A stretch of 9,920 bases of DNA from an uncultured Pseudorhodobacter sp. (lineage in GTDB: Bacteria; Pseudomonadota; Alphaproteobacteria; Rhodobacterales; Rhodobacteraceae): assembly GCA_945957495.1 (NCBI GenBank), contig CAMFLG010000078.1, forward strand, positions 1 to 9,920, in the 5' to 3' direction. Within the stretch, counting starts at the first letter, position 1, and each line of letters begins with the position of its first letter. This document shows, piece by piece, positions 5,916-9,920 of the stretch. The translations under genes were made by a program, and so were the position numbers. The notes beneath the pieces are model-generated. The model saw only the letters and a program-made list of their open reading frames with translations, did not search any database and was not told where the DNA came from.

Positions 5916-6364
5916 GGCCGCGCGCCTTTTGCGGCCAAGATCCGGGCCGCCGTTGCGGCTGGATCGGCCTGATACTTGATCAGATGCTTGTCCCCCGTCT
6001 GGGTGACAATCTGCACCGCCCCAAGAAACGGGCGGGCCAGTTTGACGCCAGACAAGGGCGCAATCCGGCCTGCGGGGCCAAGCAGACGCCGCTGCGTCAG
6101 GCGCCATTCCTCGGCAAACACCTCGGATTTCAGGTAGGCCGCGCGCGCGCCGATGGCCAGAACGGCGGCAAGCGGGCCGACCCAAGGCGCGGGGTTGCCG
6201 CCATATAGCAGCGCCAGCCCTGCCACCACACCGCCGACCAGCGCCATGATGGCATGGCTGCGCCAATAGGTCCGGGCATCCGGCACAAAGCGCGCAATCA
6301 CCGTTTCATCCGCATCCAGTGGCGCGGGCGTGCCGTACATCGGTTCCTGAACAATTTCGGTCAT
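5912..6364 (-). CDS. Small membrane protein with probable bacterial PH-like domain, in the pyr operon
   Basis: The 150-residue product starts with a polar region (MTEIVQEPMYGTPAPL, then DETVIARFVPDARTYW) and has two hydrophobic segments at about residues 37-55 and 60-75. A beta-rich soluble part follows: EEWRLTQRRLLGPAGRIAPL, GVKLARPFLGAVQIVTQTG and KHLIKYQADP, ending in a helix. A strand reading 'xxLTxRRLLxPxGxxxxL' after a helical hairpin is characteristic of bacterial PH-domain (DUF304/bPH) proteins, so I infer that fold; the function is unknown. Its ATG overlaps the pyrB stop (ATGA at 6364-6361), so its translation is coupled to pyrB. Its own stop overlaps the start of the 40-residue gene the same way. 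Its link to pyrimidine synthesis may be only positional. Confidence 0.88.
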   Translation of the reverse strand: MTEIVQEPMYGTPAPLDADETVIARFVPDARTYWRSHAIMALVGGVVAGLALLYGGNPAPWVGPLAAVLAIGARAAYLKSEVFAEEWRLTQRRLLGPAGRIAPLSGVKLARPFLGAVQIVTQTGDKHLIKYQADPAATAARILAAKGARP

Positions 6365-7323
6365 GCCATCAACCCGACAGCGGCCCGCCCGCGTTCGGCG
6401 CGCAGGTTCCGCGCCAAAAGGTCCATGCAGGCCATACGAACAGCCACGCCCATTTCGACCTGTTCTTGAATCACCGAGCGGTTGATGTCATCGGCCAATT
6501 CCCCGTCGATTTCGACCCCGCGGTTCATCGGGCCGGGGTGCATGACGATGGCGTCGGGCTTGGCATAGCTGAGCTTTTCGGCGTCCAGACCGAAGCGGTG
6601 ATAATACTCGCGCTCGGAAGGGATGAACCCGCCGTCCATCCGCTCTTTCTGAAGGCGCAGCATCATCACCACATCGGCGCCCTCCAGACCCTTGCGCATA
6701 TCGTCGAACAACTCACAGCCAAAATCCTCAACGCCTGACGGCATCAGGGTTGGCGGGGCGATCAGGCGCAAGCGGTTCTCCATCTTGCCCAGCAGAATCA
6801 GGTTCGACCGTGCCACGCGGCTGTGCGCGATATCACCGCAGATGGCGATGGTCAGGCGCTGAATCCGGCCCTTGGCGCGGCGGATGGTCAGTGCGTCCAG
6901 AAGCGCCTGCGTCGGGTGTTCGTGCCGCCCATCGCCCGCGTTCAGAACCGCGCAATTCACCTTTGACGCCAGAAGGTTCACCGCACCACTGGCTCCGTGG
7001 CGCACCACCAGCAAATCCGGGTGCATGGCGTTCAGCGTCATCGCGGTGTCGATCAGCGTTTCGCCCTTTTTCACCGAAGACGAGGCCACCGACATGTTCA
7101 TCACATCCGCCCCCAGCCGCTTGCCCGCCAGTTCAAAGCTGGCTTGGGTCCGGGTGGAGTTTTCGAAGAACATGTTGATCTGGGTCAGGCCCGACAGCAC
7201 ATCCGATTGCTTGACCGTGCGGCGGTTCAGATCGACATAGCGGTCCGCCAAGTCCAGAACCGTGACGATTTCCTGCGGGCTGAGATGCTCGATGCCAAGC
7301 AGGTGGCGGGCGCGGAAGGTCAT
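6361..7323 (-). CDS. pyrB: Aspartate carbamoyltransferase catalytic subunit
   Basis: PyrB condenses carbamoyl phosphate with L-aspartate to give N-carbamoyl-aspartate, the committed step of pyrimidine synthesis. The 320-residue product carries a full set of active-site motifs: FENSTRTQASF with the phosphate-binding STRT at 56-59, SSVKKGET with the lysine loop at about 82-89, HPDLLVVRHGASG at about 101-113, HEHPTQALLD at about 134-143, GDIAHSRVARSN, and MHPGPMNRGVE in the aspartate domain. An in-frame ATG lies four codons upstream (7335). GGAG sits six bases before the ATG at 7323, while nothing like a ribosome site precedes 7335, so I chose 7323. No pyrI is present. The downstream inactive-looking dihydroorotase suggests a PyrB-PyrC' type holoenzyme. 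The short leader leaves no room for a PyrR-type attenuator. Confidence 0.97.
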   Translation of the reverse strand: MTFRARHLLGIEHLSPQEIVTVLDLADRYVDLNRRTVKQSDVLSGLTQINMFFENSTRTQASFELAGKRLGADVMNMSVASSSVKKGETLIDTAMTLNAMHPDLLVVRHGASGAVNLLASKVNCAVLNAGDGRHEHPTQALLDALTIRRAKGRIQRLTIAICGDIAHSRVARSNLILLGKMENRLRLIAPPTLMPSGVEDFGCELFDDMRKGLEGADVVMMLRLQKERMDGGFIPSEREYYHRFGLDAEKLSYAKPDAIVMHPGPMNRGVEIDGELADDINRSVIQEQVEMGVAVRMACMDLLARNLRAERGRAAVGLMA

Positions 7324-7329
7324 GGGCAT

Positions 7330-7333
7330 CTCC
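7330..7333 (-). promoter_or_regulatory. Shine-Dalgarno deciding the pyrB start
   Basis: GGAG on the minus strand is six bases from the ATG at 7323. It overlaps the upstream in-frame ATG at 7335, which has no ribosome site of its own. Confidence 0.6.
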
Positions 7334-7350
7334 ATCGGAGGTTTGGTGGC

Positions 7351-7378
7351 TTATAGAAAGCCAAAGCTGCCGGGACAA
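7351..7378 (-). promoter_or_regulatory. Candidate sigma-70 promoter for pyrB
   Basis: On the minus strand TTGTCC (7378-7373) and CTATAA (7356-7351) are separated by 16 bases and would give a leader of only about 20 bases before the pyrB ribosome site. The -10 box is unusually AT-rich for this window. This rests on consensus only. Confidence 0.4.
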
Positions 7379-7391
7379 GCCGGGTTGTCCC
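7372..7391. promoter_or_regulatory. Dyad between divergent pyrB and uracil-DNA glycosylase genes
   Basis: GGGACAA (7372-7378) and TTGTCCC (7385-7391) are perfect 7-bp inverted repeats separated by six bases. One half-site coincides with the candidate pyrB -35 box; the other reads TTGTCC towards the glycosylase gene. It could be an operator acting in both directions, or only paired -35-like sequences. Confidence 0.35.
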
Positions 7392-7420
7392 CTTGGCCGC
7401 ACAAGCCTAGGTTCGGTGGC

Positions 7421-8221
7421 ATGGGAATCACGGCTGACATCGCAACGGACTGGCATGCCGCATTGGCCGCGTTGGCGTGGCAGGTGGATTTGGGGGTCGG
7501 CGATGTGGTGCTGGACGCCCCGCTGAACCGATACGAACTGGCAGAGCCGGTCAAGCCACCCCTGCCAGAGGCTGAGCGCCCCGTTGCAGTCGCCCCGCCC
7601 CCGAAAGCTACCACGTCGACGGCAGCGATTGCAGCCGCGGAGACGGCAGCGGGCAGCGCCAGAACTCTGGACGATCTGCGCGAGGCGCTGGCGCTGTATG
7701 AACATTGCGAATTGAAACGCGGTGCCCGCAATCTGGTGTTCGCGGATGGCAACCCCAAGGCCCGCGTGTTGATTCTGGGCGAAGCCCCGGGGCGGGAAGA
7801 AGATCTGGAGGGGCGGCCCTTTGTGGGCCGCGCTGGTCAGTTGCTGGACCGGATGTTTGCCGCCATCGGCCTCTCACGGCAAAGCCCTGATCCGGGCAAG
7901 GCGCTTTACATCACCAATGTGATGCCATGGCGGCCGCCGCAAAACCGCGATCCATCGCAGGACGAGATTGCCATGATGCGCCCCTTCGTGCAGCGCCACA
8001 TCGCCTTGGTCGATCCTGACGTGGTGGTGGTGGTGGGGAATACCCCTTTGCAGGCCGCGCTGAACATCACTGGCATCCTGCGGCAGCGCGGACGGTGGGC
8101 GCAGGCCTTTGGCAAGCCGGTTCTGCCGATGACACACCCGGCCTATCTGCTGCGCAACCCGGCGGCAAAGCGCGAGGCCTGGGCAGATTTGCTATCCCTT
8201 CAGGCAAAGCTGCGCGGCTAG
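7421..8221 (+). CDS. Uracil-DNA glycosylase, family 4-like, lacking most Fe-S cysteines
   Basis: The enzyme removes uracil from DNA to start base-excision repair. The 266-residue product has a poorly conserved N-terminal region and a low-complexity Ala/Pro linker (about 45-80), then the family-4 core: FADGNP at about 107-112, LGEAPGREED at 119-128, GRPFVGRAGQLLD at 131-143, YITNVMPWRPPQNRDP at 163-178, VVVVVGNTPLQAAL at about 202-214, and MTHPAYLLRN at 237-246. The four cluster-ligand positions of the family read Tyr93, Cys96, Trp170 and Met186, so no ordinary 4Fe-4S cluster can be bound; Cys96 is the only cysteine. There is no KRRIH insert of the UDGX type. I chose the ATG at 7421 because residues upstream fall in the divergent promoter region; the ribosome site is weak. 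The gene converges on the DsbD-like gene after 18 bases. Confidence 0.92.
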   Translation: MGITADIATDWHAALAALAWQVDLGVGDVVLDAPLNRYELAEPVKPPLPEAERPVAVAPPPKATTSTAAIAAAETAAGSARTLDDLREALALYEHCELKRGARNLVFADGNPKARVLILGEAPGREEDLEGRPFVGRAGQLLDRMFAAIGLSRQSPDPGKALYITNVMPWRPPQNRDPSQDEIAMMRPFVQRHIALVDPDVVVVVGNTPLQAALNITGILRQRGRWAQAFGKPVLPMTHPAYLLRNPAAKREAWADLLSLQAKLRG

Positions 8222-8239
8222 GTCAAATTGCATTTCGTC

Positions 8240-9043
8240 CTAAGGCGCAGGGCAGCCCGCGATTTCCACGGCGCGGCCCTCGCCCAACACCGTTACGGTG
8301 ACGCCAGAGCGGTCTAACGCAAAAGGCGCGCCGTTGTTGGCGACCAGATCCGTTACCGATGTCAGCGTGTTGCCTGTGCGGCTGGTCTGCGCCTCGCCAA
8401 CCCAAACCGAGGCATCACCGGTTTCAAACGCCACGGTTTCATTCTTGCCGCGCGGTGCAAGCGCAATGCTGGCCGTCAGGCGCAGCCCGTCGTCGATGGG
8501 TTCCACCTTGCACGAAATCGCCTTCAGTCCCGCCTGCTGCGCCGTCAGGGGCACCGACTTCAATGCGGCCCGAATGGCGTCATCACCCACGCCGGAGCCG
8601 ATCAGCTTTGCGCTGAGCGTCACGTTGGCGGGCATGCAAATCTTGTCGCAAACGCCCAGATCAATCTTTGCCCGCAAGTCGATCGGCTTGCCCGGATCAA
8701 TCGGCGTCACTTCGACCGGAAGGGTCAAAGCCTCGTGATAGCCAATCGTCTGCATTCCGTTGTTGTGAAACACGCTGGGGCTTGGCCAATGAATCTGCAC
8801 CGACTTCACGTTCTGCGAGCCGGACCAATCGAAAATGGGCGGGATGCCCGCATCGCCCGGCGCGCGCCAATAAGTCTTCCATCCCGGCGCAAGGTTCAGT
8901 TGCAGCGCGGCCATGTGATGGCCATTCGGCATTTCCCAACCGGGCAGAATCCCGGCGGACAACACGTCATCCTGTGTCGTGGCATGCGCGGGCGCGAAGG
9001 TCAGGGCCAAGAGAAGGGCAAGAAGGGAGGTGCGTTTTATCAT
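8240..9043 (-). CDS. Secreted stand-alone DsbD-alpha-like thiol-disulfide protein
   Basis: The 267-residue product begins with a clear signal peptide (MIKRT, then a Leu/Ala core at 6-16, and a probable cut after AHA at 19-21), so it should act in the periplasm. The mature part resembles the N-terminal (alpha) domain of DsbD/ScsB-type disulfide reductases. It has PGWKTYWRAPGDAG at 53-66, the FDWSGS strand, HWPSP, and the redox motif GVCDKICMPA with Cys132 and Cys136 (C-x3-C). Two further cysteines (178 and 264) could form a structural disulfide. The transmembrane and thioredoxin domains of full DsbD are absent, so it needs an electron donor encoded elsewhere. The partner is unknown, though cytochrome c or copper-site maturation would fit the nearby ccoS. 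No clear Shine-Dalgarno precedes the ATG at 9043. Confidence 0.88.
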   Translation of the reverse strand: MIKRTSLLALLLALTFAPAHATTQDDVLSAGILPGWEMPNGHHMAALQLNLAPGWKTYWRAPGDAGIPPIFDWSGSQNVKSVQIHWPSPSVFHNNGMQTIGYHEALTLPVEVTPIDPGKPIDLRAKIDLGVCDKICMPANVTLSAKLIGSGVGDDAIRAALKSVPLTAQQAGLKAISCKVEPIDDGLRLTASIALAPRGKNETVAFETGDASVWVGEAQTSRTGNTLTSVTDLVANNGAPFALDRSGVTVTVLGEGRAVEIAGCPAP

Positions 9044-9086
9044 GGCGGCAAGATAGGCAAAGCGCGCCGGACATAGAAATCACGAT

Positions 9087-9100
9087 AAGGCGAACGCCTT
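9087..9100. other. Short hairpin in the 128-base divergent gap between the DsbD-like gene and yqgE
   Basis: AAGGCG (9087-9092) and CGCCTT (9095-9100) form a 6-bp perfect inverted repeat with a two-base centre. It lies in the only divergent control region on the right side of the window. I found no convincing -35/-10 pair for either gene here. Confidence 0.25.
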
Positions 9101-9162
9101 GTGGCAGATTGGGGTTGAGGCGGCGCTACCACATCCCCATCTTGGAAACAGGTTGGGTGGGT

Positions 9163-9166
9163 AGGA
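9163..9166 (+). promoter_or_regulatory. Shine-Dalgarno deciding the yqgE start
   Basis: AGGA lies five bases before the ATG at 9172. The reading frame stays open far upstream (to 8668), but that part is antisense to the DsbD-like gene, so this site fixes the start. Confidence 0.5.
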
Positions 9167-9171
9167 TCGAC

Positions 9172-9726
9172 ATGGACCTGAGCGGCAAACTTCTGGTGGC
9201 GATGCCCGCGATGGCAGACCCGCGTTTTGAACATTCGGTGATTCTGGTCTGCGCGCACAGTGCCGAAGGCGCGATGGGCCTGATCATCAACAAGCCGGTT
9301 CCTGACCTGTCGTTCACCTCTTTGCTAGAGCAGTTGAAGATCGCGCATGATCCGCAGGGCCGGGCCATTCGCGTGCATTTTGGTGGCCCGGTGGAACGGG
9401 GGCGCGGCTTTGTGTTGCATTCCACCGACTATGGCGGCGGGGCGGCGACCATGAAGATCGGCGGCAGCTTTGGCATGACGGCAACGCTGGATGTGCTGGA
9501 GGCGATGGCCAAAGGGAAAGGCCCGGATCGGGCGCTGCTGGCCTTGGGCTATGCGGGTTGGGGGCCGGGGCAGCTTGAATCCGAAATTGCACGCAATGAC
9601 TGGCTTACGACAGAGGCAGACGAATCGGTGATCTTTTCCGATAATGACAGCGGCAAGTGGACAGTGGTTCTGCGCCACATGGGGATTGACCCCTTGACGC
9701 TATCGGCCACGGCGGGGCGGGCGTAA
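9172..9726 (+). CDS. yqgE: YqgE/AlgH family protein
   Basis: The 184-residue product is a typical member of the YqgE/AlgH (DUF179) family, whose biochemical role is not settled; AlgH was first linked to alginate control in Pseudomonas. Recognisable family blocks are LSGKLLVAMPAMADPRF at 3-19, HSVILVCAHSAEGAMGLIIN at 21-40, the VHFGGPVERGRGFVLH stretch at 68-83, and LGYAGWGPGQLESEI at about 125-139, ending in a WTVVLRHMGIDP strand and turn. No signal peptide or membrane segment is seen, so it is probably cytosolic. It is divergent from the DsbD-like gene and converges on ccoS with 22 bases between stops, so it is likely transcribed alone. Confidence 0.96.
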   Translation: MDLSGKLLVAMPAMADPRFEHSVILVCAHSAEGAMGLIINKPVPDLSFTSLLEQLKIAHDPQGRAIRVHFGGPVERGRGFVLHSTDYGGGAATMKIGGSFGMTATLDVLEAMAKGKGPDRALLALGYAGWGPGQLESEIARNDWLTTEADESVIFSDNDSGKWTVVLRHMGIDPLTLSATAGRA

Positions 9727-9748
9727 CCGGCGCACCCAATCCTTGGCG

Positions 9749-9907
9749 CTATTCCTTCGGCTTGTCGTCCCAATCCTTCATCAGGATGCGGTTCGCATCG
9801 CCTGTCGGGTCGTCGAACTGTTTGGTGCGCATGGCCCAGATGAACGCGGCAAGACCAAAGCCACCAAGGGCCAAGGATGCCGGGATCAGGATGGTCAGAA
9901 TTTCCAT
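9749..9907 (-). CDS. ccoS: cbb3-type cytochrome oxidase assembly protein CcoS
   Basis: CcoS (FixS) is a small membrane protein required for maturation of cbb3-type cytochrome c oxidase, at the cofactor-insertion stage. The 52-residue product reads MEILTILIPASLALGGFGL at the start, a single hydrophobic helix to about residue 26, then the family's FIWAMRTKQFDDPTGDANRI segment and a charged tail. The AFxWAxRxxQFDD pattern after one helix is diagnostic, and the length is normal. The ATG at 9907 follows GGATGA, which is a plausible ribosome site. In related bacteria ccoS is the last gene of ccoGHIS and follows the copper ATPase gene ccoI, so ccoI is expected just beyond the right edge. Its stop lies 22 bases from the yqgE stop. 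Confidence 0.95.
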   Translation of the reverse strand: MEILTILIPASLALGGFGLAAFIWAMRTKQFDDPTGDANRILMKDWDDKPKE

Positions 9908-9920
9908 GGCTATTTCATCC

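Noticed and set aside
7262..7420. Longer start for the uracil-DNA glycosylase
   Set aside because: The extension runs antisense through the pyrB start and its promoter region and is basic low-complexity sequence unlike the family.
8021..8035. GTG trinucleotide run as a microsatellite or phase-variable tract
   Set aside because: It encodes the Val-rich strand of the glycosylase core, a conserved hydrophobic strand in the family; a three-base unit would not shift the frame.
8668..9171. In-frame extension upstream of yqgE
   Set aside because: It is antisense to the DsbD-like gene and its signal peptide; AGGA before 9172 and the usual family N-terminus fix the start.

Overview
The window is a GC-rich, tightly packed stretch of bacterial chromosome. 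Gene content and protein style point to an alphaproteobacterium of the Rhodobacteraceae (Rhodobacter/Roseobacter) type: a plant-type glutamate-cysteine ligase, a proteobacterial PyrB plus degenerate dihydroorotase pair, a family-4-like uracil-DNA glycosylase, a YqgE/AlgH protein and a CcoS protein for cbb3 oxidase. I recognised no tRNA, rRNA, CRISPR array, prophage or transposase gene. Every non-coding gap is shorter than 140 bases.

Layout from left to right. Positions 1-818 (minus) hold ubiA, cut at its C-terminus by the window edge. Its start codon lies 12 bases from the divergent rsmE (831-1556, plus). Next on the plus strand come a two-helix membrane protein of unknown function (1671-2234) and gshA (2328-3674). 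gshA converges on a minus-strand cluster across a 135-base gap that carries an unusual 11-bp tandem repeat with an inverted copy.

The minus-strand cluster, in transcription order, is pyrB (7323-6361), a small membrane protein with a possible bacterial PH domain (6364-5912), a 40-residue single-helix protein (5915-5793), a REPIN-like inverted pair of palindromes, a dihydroorotase homologue lacking most metal ligands (5687-4422), and plsY (4418-3810). The ATGA overlaps and the 3-base gap suggest one operon linking de novo pyrimidine synthesis with phosphatidic acid synthesis. The degenerate dihydroorotase is best read as a structural partner of aspartate carbamoyltransferase, as known for PyrC' in Pseudomonas.

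A uracil-DNA glycosylase (7421-8221, plus) diverges from pyrB across a 97-base region with a short dyad over the likely pyrB -35 box. It keeps the family-4 fold motifs but has lost three of the four Fe-S cysteines. It converges on a secreted stand-alone DsbD-alpha-like protein (9043-8240, minus), which is divergent from yqgE (9172-9726, plus). The window ends with ccoS (9907-9749, minus), presumably the tail of a ccoGHIS cluster lying to the right.

Most of the window is ordinary housekeeping DNA and I see no clear new multi-gene system. The best leads are the inactive-looking dihydroorotase with the two small membrane proteins between it and pyrB, the REPIN-like element, the 11-bp repeat cluster, and the glycosylase without its Fe-S ligands.
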